64,000 nucleotides of DNA from contig NC_087073.1 in assembly GCF_026151205.1 (NCBI RefSeq), forward strand, positions 15,085,837 to 15,149,836, read 5' to 3'. Below the pieces are notes generated by a model that saw only the letters and a program-made list of their open reading frames with translations, ran no database searches and was not told the origin of the DNA. The position numbers and the translations under genes are program-made. Each line of letters opens with the position of its first letter. Position 1 is the stretch's first letter. The DNA is from Bolinopsis microptera. Its lineage: Eukaryota > Ctenophora > Tentaculata > Lobata > Bolinopsidae. Positions 32,447-46,050 of this stretch are shown here, in pieces.

Positions 32447-35400
32447 CTGCAAGCACTCAGTCAAACGGAAAGCCAACAAAGCCAAAAACATACCTAGGTA
32501 TCGACTATTGAAAGCATTTCATATATTGGTGGGCTGTGCTTCAATAAGCGATATCGGTACACGAACTGAGTTACAAGCTTGCTTAATTTATAGCGACGAC
32601 AACAGATTTGGACAATGAAATTCTAAAGCAGATCATGCTAAATCATCATCAGTATCTTGGTTATGTGATAAAATAGTCAGAAACCAAAAATTACAAACCG
32701 AGAAAATTATCTGATCTGGAGTCTGTTCGGATCCCAAGTCTGTTCTGAACCGACTGCACGATGTTAAACTCGCTCATCTTGGACTAACTTTCTTCAGAAT
32801 TTTCCGGCGTATCAGTTTGTCATTCACAACAATTACATACTTGAATATCTGGCAAGGATAAACGGTAAATTATACACAACACGAGTAGACGCAGGTACTC
32901 AGCCGCAGCCTGTGTATATAATTAATAATTAGCAGATCTAATTGGAATCATACCAGATTTTAAATTTGTAATCCATATTCATGTCTAATCACTGAAGACG
33001 ACTTAACCATCAAAATTATTATTCCTTTCAGTTACGAGATGTTCTGACATCCTGTCTGGCTTGACTTGCCTGTTTACTTCGTAGATCTCAAGTAATTTGC
33101 AAGGTTAGGTAAGCGACTAAGCGAGCGTAATTACTAATTATATCAATTAAATTATGTTAGATCATACAATTAGATTACTTTATACAGCATACAGTGTTTT
33201 CATTTGCCGGGAGACTTTTAGTAGACACTGCAAGCAATGCGAGGCACATCATGTCATATGATTCAAGTTCGTGATCCAGTATTAATTTAGGGATATATGG
33301 TCAAGTGGTAAAACTCTTATGAGATTTAGTTTTAGTTTTGGAGTAAGTATGATTGACAACATTCCTACGTAGGGATCTAATCCAGTAAACTAGTTCTAGA
33401 TCTAAGCATTTAAAATCTGAACTGTAACAGACTTTTATACGGTACCTGTTATACTAATAGATGGGTTGTAGCTATAGTTATAGCGATTATACTGACATAA
33501 TATTATATAATTTAATATAAAACTTGCTGTCAGCATCAGCAATCCCAAATCAGAATTAGGAATATACATATATTTAACCAACGCGACCTATGACTGGCGA
33601 CTATAATTTTGCTGCGATAATCACCGTTTTATGGGAGTGGTAATTGCAGCCTAGGCTATGGCTGTCTAGCGACGCCCTAATTCATTATCAAGGCTCACCT
33701 TAAATAAAGACCAAATCCCAATATATAAACATGCGCCAGTACAGAAAATCATTTCTGGACAATGACTCATAAGTTGAAATCAAACCTCCGTCTTACAATT
33801 AACGCCCATGATAATTCATAATTTCTTACCATCAAGTTGCCCGAACATTCAACAACCGCTCACATCTGACTGCCATCCAGTTGCAGGAGAATAATAACGT
33901 AATATACGTATTATAATGATAGATGCTTAAAGATGCGAGCATTCTTGACATTTCCGAGCAACAAGCATGATGCACTGATGACAAATTAAAGACGGCTGCG
34001 TGAGAGGGTTCCTCAAGCATACCTCCATCATATCACTCTGTAGTCTATGTACGTTGGGTGTGTGAGGATACTATCTCACTAGTTGTATCATGATATTATT
34101 ATCTAATTCGTAGTACTGACGCTGAGGTCATAACTTTTCAGATTACGGTCTGCTCCTTGTGGTACTAATCTTACCACAAATCTGCCACTAAACAGTGAAA
34201 AATACAGCATATATTATCGAGGCTAAATTGATAAAACTGATGAGGTAGAGGCATTATACTATTATAGATCGCGGCTTAAACTTAAAGACTGGCAGTAGGT
34301 TTGAACGACAACTGGGATAATTCAAGACATTTAAATGAAGGTATGTTCCTCATGTGATCAACCAACGAGACTACCAATAGTTCAGCTGCGGCGTATAACA
34401 CCTTACTACGCTTAAAAACATTCTCACAAACTCTTAAATCATATTATCTCAGTTACACCTCAACATCCGCTGTAAGTACTTAGCTGCCACTTCAGTGACC
34501 ACAATTCTGAATATTCTATTCTCTTCTTTTCAGTCGGCTAACAAGCACAACAAGCTCATCTCCATCCTCACCACCTGATCTACACACTGCATCACGTGAC
34601 TTACGCACTATATTCTTACTCCGTGTACAATGTACACTATATATCCATACATTTCATTGTCTCATTACTCGACTGTATGTTGGGGAACAGGAAGAGATCA
34701 TCTCTCTCTCTTTAACGAGAGTGGAGCTCCGCTTGCACCGTCCCCCAAACAGAATCCAACAAACTATATTATCTCGACATCTTAGCAACGGTAATTACCT
34801 CATCTTAGAATTATCTAGCAATTAGACAGACCGTTGCCATGGAAATGACAAAATTATCAACAGTACTTAGTTGAGGAGATCATATTTAGCAGGTCAAATA
34901 GAGAGGTGCTCTGTGTTATTTATGTAGTTCTCTCATTAATATTTGTAATTTGGTATTCAGTGAAAATGGAAATTATAACTATTCTGGGAGCAATAATTGT
35001 TAGGGCAAATTGTTCTGAAGGAAAATTGTTCTGAAGGAATATTGTTTGATGAGATAAGCTGCAGTAAGTTCTGATTTGTATTCTAACTGTCATGGTCATT
35101 ATGTTTAAATGAGAATAACCACATAATTCTGATTTAAGAGTTGAAGCTAATTTAACAATTTTATACATCATCTTGGTACTAGAAGATTGAAGAAGCAGTA
35201 AAATAACAATTTCAAACAAAAGATAAAAACTCGTAAATTTTGTGTACATTTGAAGAAACTGAAAATTATATAATATGTACTTTGAGAATCTGTAATTTAA
35301 TCTAAGCTTCACAAAGCTAACCAGACTGTCTTATTTACAAAAAGGATTGGAACCTAAAATCTGCTGTAGGAGTGAACTGTCATAATGATAAATGATCCAG

Positions 35401-36066
35401 CCATAACAAGAAATTATGCCAAAATTAATCGTCTCTTTCGTGGCTCTTTGCGCTAAATCTGACATTTAAAACAAAAAAGTTCCATGTCATTTTATCAGAT
35501 AATAGTTTTTACGAATTACGTAAACTAAAAACAAAACGTTTGTAGAGATATTTACATAATGTACACGATCAGATAATATATCAATTTACCACATGCACTA
35601 GGTAGTAAATTCTACAATTATGAACAAATAAGTTAATATTGACGTACATTATATTAGGAAATATAATGAAGATCAAGGACTACAAAATTTACTTTTTCAA
35701 TTAACAGAGGTTGATTTCCTGTGTAATAGAATGTCCTATGAGTTTGTCGGTTTGTCTGTGTGTTCGTTTGTCAGGAAGTCTGTGTGTCTGTCTGTGGGTC
35801 AGTCAGACTTTCTGCCAGTAAAGAATTTACTGACACTGTCTAGTAACGTTGATACAGTTGGACTTTCGCAATCTGTAAAAGATGAAAATCATTAGATTTG
35901 GACTAACAAATCTGCGAAATCTCTGCCCTATTCCGGTCAAGTGACATAACATCTTGAATTAAACTCTTACTAAAACTCTATATAATTAAAAAACGTTTTC
36001 TCAACATGGTAGTATTGACAACAAATACACACACATTATTATTATTATTCTCTGACAAAATTAAAA
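32447..36066. other. No gene confirmed; missing TMEM17 first exon may lie here
   Basis: The sequence is AT-rich. A plausible splice pair occurs on the plus strand (donor GTAAGT at 34472, acceptor TTCTTTTCAG ending 34533, then SANKHNKLISILTT and a stop). No start or homologous domain supports a gene. A TGTCTGTCTGT-like low-complexity run lies near 35750-35810. Confidence 0.4.
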
Positions 36067-39000
36067 TCAAAATGTTTGGGAGCCACCGTCACCACTCTTC
36101 TTTAAGAGCGTTTCTACCAATCTTATCTTAGCTTTAACTTGCTTGTAATCATTATACTCCAACTCTTTCGGACCTCGGTCCTCTTTTAAAACCTTTCTCC
36201 CGTGTTTATTGAGAAACGCTTTCTCATAATCACGTAAACTTTTCCTTAAAATTCTCTTATTATCTTGTAACTCTGACATTTTACGGACCAGTTCATCCAT
36301 TGTAAGGTTGATAAGTTCCATACCTGAGGCTACGGAGGCAGTGTTGCCCATGGTAACGTTCCACGTGTCCCCCAACTGATTGTTAACTCTGGTGGGAGTT
36401 CTCTCACCCCCACTAGGACCTGTATCGTTCTTTTTGTTCAGGGCAAGCTTAACTTTACGATATCTGTCATATATTGGTCTCATAGTGTCTTTCTGGTCTT
36501 TTGTTTTGGGCCGACCGTAAGTTTCCTCAAAATGTAGCAAGAGCTTCTGGATGCAGAGTTTCTCATCTGCCAGCTGAGAATGATTCATAAGCTTCAAATC
36601 GTGAGGCCGTCCCGCTAACTTCCTTTTCTCGTCCATTTTAGAGTGAATCATTGCATGCTGATTCACTAAAGTAGACTTGGGTCTATTAGAATCTACAGCC
36701 TTAGCGTCCAACAAAAGTCGTTTTAATTCGTTTAGCTCTTTGATTATACTAGCGATGGGTCTACGTTCGTTTCCAACTGGGGGTCTATGATGCGCCTGCT
36801 CGAAACTCGCATCAAACGCAACTACTTGCTGTTTAAGCAGAGCTATTTTACTGCTCAAACTAGCAATGCTGTTGCTACTGGAGGGAGACGTCTTGGGTGA
36901 CACATTCACACTCGGTACACTGGAGATCTCAGATTGACAAGTTAATGAGCTGACGGACTCAACCTTGGAGAGTTTCTTGAGGTTTAACTTGGGGACAATG
37001 TCCCGTTGTGGTGACTCAGGACCTGTTTGAGTTTTAGATTTGGAGATTTGCCGTCGTTTCTGAGGCGAGGCCCGGCCTTTCGTTACAGAAGCTAGGGGCT
37101 GGCAGGTTGCCAGATTGAACATGCCGTCAGATGAACGTCTGTTAAAAGGCGGACTCGGAGACGGACTTGGATGTCTGTCAGATTTACCCTCCTTAATTTC
37201 GCTGTTATAAGAACCCGTTCTGATGCTATTCATGGCAACACAGCTGTTCCTATTAGCATGATAATCTGGTTTTGGTCCTTTCCGTCTGATCCTCTCTCCC
37301 CCATTTGATAACTTCTGTTCATTCGAGTTGTTCTTATCATTGTAGATACTGAAACTATGATCACTCGTAGTTGGAGCAGGAATGAGCATCTCCCAGATAC
37401 ACTCCTTGATAGTCTGTTGGAGGTTGAATTGAATGGAGAGGTTGCCAGACCCAGTGAGAGGAGACATAGAGGAGAGGGAGTCATGTGACCGAGCCAGGAT
37501 GTCCTCGGTCTCCGGAGAAGGGGAGTCTTGAGCCAGACCTGATAACCAGGTATCGTCCCAATCTTTCGCTTTGTTGTTAGCCACCTGAAATAACAAAAAG
37601 TTTAATTGGTGAATACTATTATGATTTAGGAGAAACATTTAATTGTGAGTCTAAGGAGCTTAGAGCTTCGACCATGGAGGAGCTTAGAGTTTCGACCATG
37701 CTGTAAGTTTCCCTCGATAAATTTAATCATTCTTCCGATTCCATTATTTACGAATACAAAAGCTCGCAGCTGAGTCGATGAGGTAAAAATACATCTAAAT
37801 ATGAGTATTGAGTTTCTTATTAAATTTACATTTCAGTATCTTCGCTTTGAATTATTGCTATTTCATGACCCCACTGTTTTTCATGATGTTAGTTAAACAC
37901 GTACAATATTATGTACGTTCAATTTTGAAAAAATGAAGGCACCGTTTGCATTTTTATTCTAGATATGGAAATATGATAGATAAGTTCGAATCACGGGACT
38001 TGTAGAGAGCCAACAGGAAGTTCAAATTCATGCAGATCTAATCTTAATAGCTGCAACCAAATTTACAACCAAATCATTTGGAGAGATTTGGCTGCTGACC
38101 ATTTTAATTGCCTTGTCATTGACTGTCTGTTAAATTTATCGTTATGATCATAAAAATCATGTTATGTAATCTCGATATCAAATCACTGTAACCTAGCCAG
38201 GATTAAGCTATTTATAGAATTGTTGAATGATCCGATTGTTTTGCCGACATAACAAGCATAATAGGATTGAACAGAGATTCATAAATCCGCTAGTAGTAGC
38301 ACAGTACTACAATCAGAGCAAATTTGTTTGTTATATTTTAGGAAATAATCATTCTCTGAGGGCTGTGCTGAACGGTCGGTCCACATTTTCAGATAATTTT
38401 CTTATTTCCGGCTAATCACAAAAGACAATGGTCTATCTATACACAATATAACAGTAATTGAACAGTTAGCAGGATCTGGCAATTGGTGGACTCTCTTTTT
38501 AATTGCACTAATCGGCTATCATGTTAAATGGGGCCAATGTATTCTGTTCAAAGGTTTGGTAGCAGCTTGCAAATGGTAGTATTTGGTTGGTTCAGGTTCC
38601 AATTTGTAACAATAAAGTTACCAGGAAACAGTTACCAGGAAACAGTTACCAGGATACAGTTACCAGGATACCTGTAATAATGCAGTTACCAGGATACCTG
38701 TATTCACTACATTTAACATCAAATACTATTTAAAGCCATGAATTTGGAATTACTATTGAGCTTATATTCTTTTAGGTAAGGTTAAAGAATCACGATTCTT
38801 CATAATAAATTGTAGGTACAGAAGCTAATACTGCTAAGTCTTTCCAGTACTCTATAGCTATGTAGAAACTTCCTAAAAATAATTTCGGACTGAGTTATGT
38901 TCAATTAAAAACAATGGACCATGATACAGGAGGGACTATATATACAGTATACACCTGGCACTTACACACAACATTACCACGTACAAACTACACATGGTCC

Positions 39001-42000
39001 CAAACAACACGCATGGTCGGACTGGACGGGGACTGGACTAACAGTGGCTTCTTGATAGCTGATATTATGTGGCTAAGTTTGGTTTTTAAGGCACAGTGAG
39101 CACTGACATTTTCTAATAAGCACAATATCTAATAGATGGCACAATGTTGGAGCGGGAATGTTACTAGCTACATAGTTGCTTTATAAAGATCATGAAATAG
39201 CCACCCTTAAAAAATGTTCAAAATTAACTGAAAGAATTTCAAACTTCAGGATTAGTTAATGAAGAATTTAGCTGTTGGCACAATTTTTAAAAGTTATTTC
39301 ATTTCAGTAAAGAATGCAGAATGCAGATGTCACATGTTAAAATATCACATTACTAAAATACACAGTACACACCGGGATCATTGCATGAATATCTAAGAAC
39401 AAATTTGAAAAAAGTGTAACCAAGACGCACGACTGCAACAGAAATCTATAAGCGATATACACTATACAGTTGACTTAAATAGTTAGATGAAACGCAGCCG
39501 TATTCAATGTGCACCTTTAATATGGAGGAAATACCACGGCGTGCCCTACCGTACTAATAAAATCTGCGGCTTTTGTTTGCCACATATTTAGTTCGCACCA
39601 ATTTGACCGTGTTTTTAACTCTACCGATGGTGATATTTAAAATTTAAGCGCCTAAGGAAGGTGTAATCTCTCACCTGCCATAAACTATACTTAATTTTTC
39701 ACCCCATTCACTGTATATCATATGAAACCAGCTGTAGTTGCTATGGTGGTCATAGCAACCTGTAAAACTCAGAAATCGTCATTAATATTTCTAATTTTAA
39801 ACTTTTTACAGAAATGAATTATCTTGAAACATTTTGAGAAATTGTTTTAAAATTGTCAGAAAAGTAATGGCGGACATTTTTGGATAATACTGAATTTTAA
39901 GTTCCCATAAGATTTTGTAACTCAGACTTGAAACTTGATCTATGAACAGAAGAGTAATTATGCGTCACATAACTTTAAATCTAATTATTGCTCCATGTAT
40001 ACTCTTCTGATGCTGTCAGCTGCAGTTTATTCACAGATGGTGGTTGCTATGGTTACCGACTAGATATTTGATATTCAGTCAACATGATACGGGACAAATC
40101 GTGCTACACCCAAGATAATGTTATGAAATCTTGAGAGGTTAAAGATTTTACAAAACTCGAGCGATTTGGTATAGCCGACTTCATTATATTAATTTACACG
40201 TGTCAGTAAGTGTCAGGTATGGCGACAACTTTAATTAAAAATTACAGCTATCAGGTTGCGCTATGTTCGCTGACTTATAAAGAAAAGTTCAATATAATGG
40301 CCATGAATTCTGCTTCGATCAATCTTGACATCTTGCATTTTGACAAAATACCCGCCGCACACTTCATTCGATTTAAATGCGATGGCAAATGATTTGATAG
40401 GTATGAATCTCCCAATAACGGAGTTATATTAAGAGAGCTTTAAAATTTAAATAAGTTTTCTGCCCACCTTTTTTTGGTGGTTAACCGCCTACCTTATATT
40501 TTCCTTACCAACGAGCTCATAATTAATTAATAGATTAAACTTTTGGATATATGACCTAATACCATGACATAACGGTCTAACCCAGGTACCAGACACACTT
40601 ACATAATTTTACAACATACCAATGAAACTCTCAAATGATTAATTAAATCGTAGGCTGAAGATCATGAAGTTGGCATGGCAGTGGCAGTGTCCGATTTCGT
40701 CATGATTGAAATTTATATTTGATATTTCAAAGGTATTATGATCTCCTTCATTACTGGTATAGTTCATAAGTTGTATGAACAATAACACCTGCACAGTACT
40801 TAACAGAAATAGAGATATGATCGGTTGAAAGTCATCTCTTATTATCTCATAAATCGTGAGGTGTTTCCAAATGTAACATTATCATCCTTTCAATTTGGTG
40901 AACCACATAATGATCATTGATCAATGATCAGTAGCTGCTTCCTGTCTTAGTATCGATACAACAGTTTTCATAATATTACAGTGAGAGAATCGTTATTCTT
41001 GTTCATTACTCTTTCAGGTGGCGAGTGAGGGCATCTTCAACGCTAAAGTAGGGAAAATTTACGATCGTGCCGAGGCCGTAACGTCATAATACTTTAAAAT
41101 TTCGAGATAGTGCATTTAAAATAAATACTTGTTTAACCGCATACTCGCATAGTTCGATTAAATTAAGCTATTTTAAGGTTGATGAACAGGCCTATACTTT
41201 TACAGTCCTTACATGGACATCTCTTGAGATATAACAGGCCAAATCTACGCACTATTGTAGTTAAATGACTTTACTGAGTTGGTTGTAAATTAGTGAATAT
41301 CATTGCCCACAATAGGGAACAATTCGCATGACCAACCGTTGTCAAACTATTTGGTTCGTAAAATTTAATTAATACAACTGATCGTGTTATTTAAACTTAA
41401 TATCTAATGATTTCGCATAGAATTTTATGCTGGCATGGAAATTCGAAAATCAAAAACATCACCCCAAAAACTCGCAGAAAAAAAGCAACAAAACTCACTT
41501 CTACACAGACCAGGATGATCCGAAAGTTCTTGTAGCTGGCAGAAGTGACATAGGTCGCCATACAGGGTAGGAAATTAAAAGGGCGCCCGGCCGGCACCAG
41601 CAACCACAGTATTATATATTTACAAGAGGCGTAACTTACAAGACTAATTATTGGTACATTTCCTGGACTTATTGTCAGATTTATAATATTATATTGTTAC
41701 GGAAAAATGGAAAATAATGGATATTATTACGGTATTCACAAGAGGTAACTGGGAAACAAGATTCGATGTTGATCTAAACTGAATAGATCACCGATTAAAT
41801 GGATTTCTGTTCACTATAATGATAGTACACCCGATTAGTCGTTCAATTAACCTTCAAAACATGTTAATTGATAGCGCAAGCTGCGTCCGGATGTAATGAA
41901 AAATTATGCAAAGTATGGTCAGAATATTATTCTCTAATTGAAAAGTTAATTGTGTGTTCCGCTCTTCTTCCAGTCTACACCAGTTTCAAACTTAGATCAG

Positions 42001-43074
42001 ATTTAATGCAATTTAGTTAGATATTACCAACCAGTCTGACACAAAGTTAGATATCACGAAACAATTATTAAAGCAGCAATGGTTCATTATAGTGTATTAT
42101 ATTAGTGTAATATACTAATAGTGTATTGCTGATAATCGCTGATTTAATTTTAAACGGCAGATTGACCTAACCAATAATATGATCTTTAGTGAACTGAAAA
42201 AGTAAGAACTAAGTATAGAAGCAAGCAGTTTTATTAGTCTGGTGGATATCACTAACAAGTGTACTAGGATTCTGAGGAAAATAAAACCACACATAAGAAG
42301 AGTAACAAATTTTAATACGGACATTATAATGAAAGCAGATGCAACGCCATGGCCTAATTATGGCTTAAATCGTCAAATAAGCAAATAACGGAAATTATAC
42401 TTGTGATTCACTGACGTCAGTCGGCTGATACCCTCAGAACAACTTACTAAAATGTTTGATCGTAGGTAAATATCAGCTGTAAGGTGGAAGTTTCGCCCAG
42501 TTTTAAAAACTTCCAGCCTAATTAGCCAGTAATTATGTAATTATGTAATCGCCTCCGCTCAGTTGGTGATTAGTGTGGTGGGCGATACTTCAGCACGCGG
42601 TTCATCATTAGTATTAGAGATGGGAAATTTCGTGGTCAGCGCTCATCACAGGTCAGACACAATTGATTTTGAAACTCTAATTGGTTACAGAGGATTGCAT
42701 TTGCTTAATTGATGACGCCCATATCTCATTTCCATGTAAATTCCGATGTTTATTGTTTATTGTGCAATTTAAGAGCTGTAACACGTGTTGTTTGATAAAA
42801 GCAGGCACAAGCACAGAACAATTAAACAATTTTTTCAAGAACTATTATCGACAATCGTGATAGTTATTAGTAAAACGTTGAGTTAAATTGGCGCCAAAAC
42901 CATGAAATTAAAACCGTTGAGTAAAGGTCAGTTTAGAATATTACACATGTACACCTTACCATTTAAGGTATAATGGTTCCAGCATGTACCCCATTAATAT
43001 CAGTTTACTATCCGCTTTTATACTGTTTAATTTAGAAAATTTAGAGGGATATTATTAAAAATGTATTGCGCTAA

Positions 43075-43112
<38 letters not shown>

Positions 43113-45105
43113 GGGGGCAATTTAAACCACTGACCGTGTTTATGTTTTCCTTGTTCATATTGTTGTTGAGCGGCTTGCCGTTATCTAGCTGGTCTGGTAA
43201 AATAAAGTAAGGAGCAGCCGTGTGGTTGTTGTTTATGTTAGCACTCTCCACTTGTATGAGGCCCCCTGGAGTTGGGGTGGCAGGAGCGGGTTTCTTATCT
43301 ACTGTACTGTAGATAACCTCGCTTGTGCTGAATATCTGGGGAAGGGAGCTGATAAGTTGGATTGCAGAGATGGAGATAAGAATATTAAGTAGAAAATAAG
43401 CTGGAATGAAATAAAATTATAGGAAAACCAAAATTTCTTGATGCAGCAAATAAATAAGGCGAGTACTGAGTATGATGGCACTAACAATAACAAATAACAA
43501 ATACCTGCTGATGATGAGTAATCATGCAACTCATTGCTTTAGTAATAGAGGGCTGCCTCTGCAAAGCTTCCAGATCACTCTTTATCCGGAAGAGATTCGG
43601 ACCAAACACTATAGCAAGAGAAGAGTCGGTCATCTTGGTGACGGCCACGTTCTGTCCCACATCGTTGAGAAAAGAACAGAGATACTTGAGGAGGTTAAGG
43701 TTGACGGGTGGGAGAGTTTTACAGTAAGTCCTGATCTTGTCTACCAGGTGTGATGTGGATAGTGTCCTGTCTTCTGCTGCAACTAGGATCTCCTGAGATA
43801 CCTAGACATTTAGTTGTTAGTTTTGTTATATTTCAACATATTGCCTGCTCAGTGCTAGTTCAAGATCATCTGCAAATATTTCTGCTGCAGTTTGTTAAAA
43901 TAACCATTAATTCTACAGAATTTCCCGGATGGGGCATGCAGTTACCTGATCAGGAATAAGAGGATCGGGAAGTTCTCTAAAGAACATCTTGAAGATAGAT
44001 GTCACCACACTGACATCATGTACAGAAGTGAGGTTGGCAGTGCCGTTCTGGTCATACTCCAATCTTAACCCATCAATAACTCGTCGGTTACCACTAACTC
44101 TAAACAGTCCTTCTTCTGGAAAATGTGACAGGGTTAATTTTATGATAATTGTTTGCAGATCAACAAGATAGTTGGTTCATAATGCTGAATAAATTTAAGA
44201 TCACATATTTTATTACTCAAATGAAACGACAATCCCGTCACTCATACGTCATTATCACGCAACTTAAGGGGACAGGGGGGTCTTCATGGAAATTTTCTCA
44301 AAATCGACTTATTAGTTGTTTCTAATAGAGGGAAGTAATATCTATCAGATGCTTTTCATCCCGTGGAAAATCGTTCCTAGTCGAGATTATTGCCAGTCAA
44401 AGGTCAGCGCGTGTGTGTAATTGTATTGCGCGAGCGATTTTTTTATCGTGGACCTCGAAAAATCATCAAAAAACAAGGTCTAAGATTTTCAAAATCGAAT
44501 AAAACATTTTTAAAGGCCTATCTCAAAATTCTGTCTGGCTCATCTCTTTTAAATGATCCCTAAAACATATCCTGAAAGTTTCAGGGTGATTGCTCAAAAA
44601 ATGTAGGAGAAGATAGATTTTTAAACTCGATTTTCAGGGCATCTGATAGATATTACTCCCCTCTATCAGAGACAACCAAAAAGTCGATTTTGAGAAAATT
44701 TCCATGAAAAATTTCCTGCGGCCTGCCCCCTTAAATCACTAGAAGATGTGACATAACGATCATGACGTGTTAAACGACAATAGTTAAACCTTTAAAGCCA
44801 TGACGACGGATGAAGGCGACAAGTTGATAGACGATGTTGGGGACGTTAGCACTGTTGTCACATTTCTCCGTTAGCTCTGAGAGTGGTACACCGAATATCC
44901 GACCTTTCGTCGGCAACTGAAAGGCATACTGTGAACATTGTAGTCTAGGGAAACATATAATATATAATAATGTGATCTTTAAAAAATAATCGTAAAACTC
45001 TGAGGTACAAATATTCTTGGCATACTTTTGGTGCTGACTGCTGATTTGACTAACCTGCTTTTTTCGTACATTAGGACTGAGACCAACCCGTCTAACTAAA
45101 TCCAT
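36067..45105 (-). CDS. FAM13: FAM13-family RhoGAP protein, complete
   Basis: Six minus-strand exons join in frame: 45055-45105, 44790-44928, 43946-44115, 43505-43792, 43135-43335 and 36067-37584, giving 788 aa. Residues about 24-205 are a RhoGAP domain: IFGVPLSELTEK, EEGLFRVSGNRRVI with the arginine finger at R69, FFRELPDPLIPDQ, NLNLLKYLCSFLNDV and LAIVFGPNLFR. Residues 217-283 are a polar linker. The last exon alone encodes 505 residues. These include low-complexity Ser/Pro stretches and the three conserved basic coiled segments typical of FAM13A/B C-termini (LKQQVVAFDASFEQAHHRPP, LLHFEETYGRPKTKDQ, RKSLRDYEKAFLNKHGRKVL). The vertebrate homologues regulate Rho-family signalling; vertebrate FAM13A has about 1,020 residues. 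A piggyBac-like MITE lies in intron 2 and a long G tract just beyond the exon 5 donor. The paralogue (A, B or C) cannot be assigned. Confidence 0.9.
37585..43134 (-). other. 5.5-kb FAM13 intron
   Basis: No additional exon was found that keeps phase. It contains CAGTTACCAGGA-type short tandem repeats at about 38617-38702 and otherwise AT-rich sequence. Confidence 0.5.
43075..43111. repeat. 37-nt uninterrupted G tract
   Basis: Thirty-seven consecutive G on the plus strand (C in the FAM13 pre-mRNA), ending about 22 bases from the exon 5 splice donor at 43134. The length may be unstable or imprecisely assembled. Confidence 0.9.
44268..44730. mobile_element. piggyBac-like MITE in FAM13 intron 2
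   Basis: Flanked by TTAA at 44264-44267 and 44731-44734. The ends are imperfectly inverted (GGGGACAGGGGGG at left, CCTGCCCCC at right). Long inverted sub-terminal segments containing ATCTATCAGATGC and its complement follow. The TTAA target is the hallmark of piggyBac. Confidence 0.75.
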
Positions 45106-46050
45106 CAGACATTGTATTTACCTCATCTTGCTAACGGGATAAAGTATTATTATCTTTAAACTTTAAATAAATAACATTACAAAGTAGTATTGGCACGATG
45201 ACGAACTGTTGCTATCGGGATAGAATATTACTATCTTCAAACTTTGAATAACTAACGTATCGGAACGAACTTTTAATGAATTAATAGTCAATATCCACTG
45301 CCACATTGTATCATATCAAGAATCACGTACATTTTTCTTGAACAAGAATCACGTATATTTTTCTTGTAAATACAATAAGGCTATTCGGTAGAAATATTTC
45401 AGTCAAGAAAATAAAGAAAAACAATAAGTAAAGAAATGTGTCAAAATGTCAAATAAAAATAGAAAATTACAAAATTAAAAAACCCAAAATACAATGCATC
45501 TCCAGTCTCCACTTAAACGTGAAATTTATAATTTCTTTAAATTACGTAGCATAAAAAGTACAAGGAGCGACGTCAGACATAGCTGTTGCCAGCCAATACA
45601 CTGTAATTACAAAATTACTGTGATTTTCTGTACAGCAACATCGACAAAATACAATAGGCATGATAAAACATACGCATATCTAAGCTGTGTCCTCACTAAA
45701 ACTTTCCAGCGCAAGACCGACGTAATCTCAAAAGCTAAAATATTCTGGCGAGGTAAATAAATATAGTTGCTGGCTAGTTCAGTCGGACGAGAGGAAGTAA
45801 ACCCATAAAAGGGTACAAATAAGCTAAGTTTCAGTGCAGTGCACACAATGACCAATGCGTTAACTTAAATCATATATTTCACCAAATAAGTAGATAAAGA
45901 TTACGGTACGAAAGCTAAAATTGAATCCTGAAGATTATTTAAATTCGAAAACTGTAGCCTTGTTAACTCATTAATTAATAATCTATCCAAATGTCGTAAT
46001 GCAGTAATTTGTCTAAGATGTCTATAAAGATTAAAATAAAATGAAGCGAT
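45106..46050. other. Intergenic between FAM13 and NME6, no gene seen
   Basis: Short AT-rich gap between two minus-strand genes. It holds a partial duplication (45130-45175 resembles 45215-45255) and likely includes the FAM13 5' region. No credible exon was found. Confidence 0.5.

Noticed and set aside
34354-34578. Possible two terminal coding exons on the plus strand with a 62-bp intron
   Set aside because: Splice signals and an open frame exist, but there is no start codon, upstream exon or recognisable similarity.
37985-38005. tRNA-like T-arm GTTCGAATCACGGG
   Set aside because: No matching acceptor stem, D-arm or anticodon arm could be folded around it.
43027-43251. Separate proline-rich small protein on the minus strand
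   Set aside because: The left part is the translation of the 37-nt G tract; the right part belongs to FAM13 exon 5.
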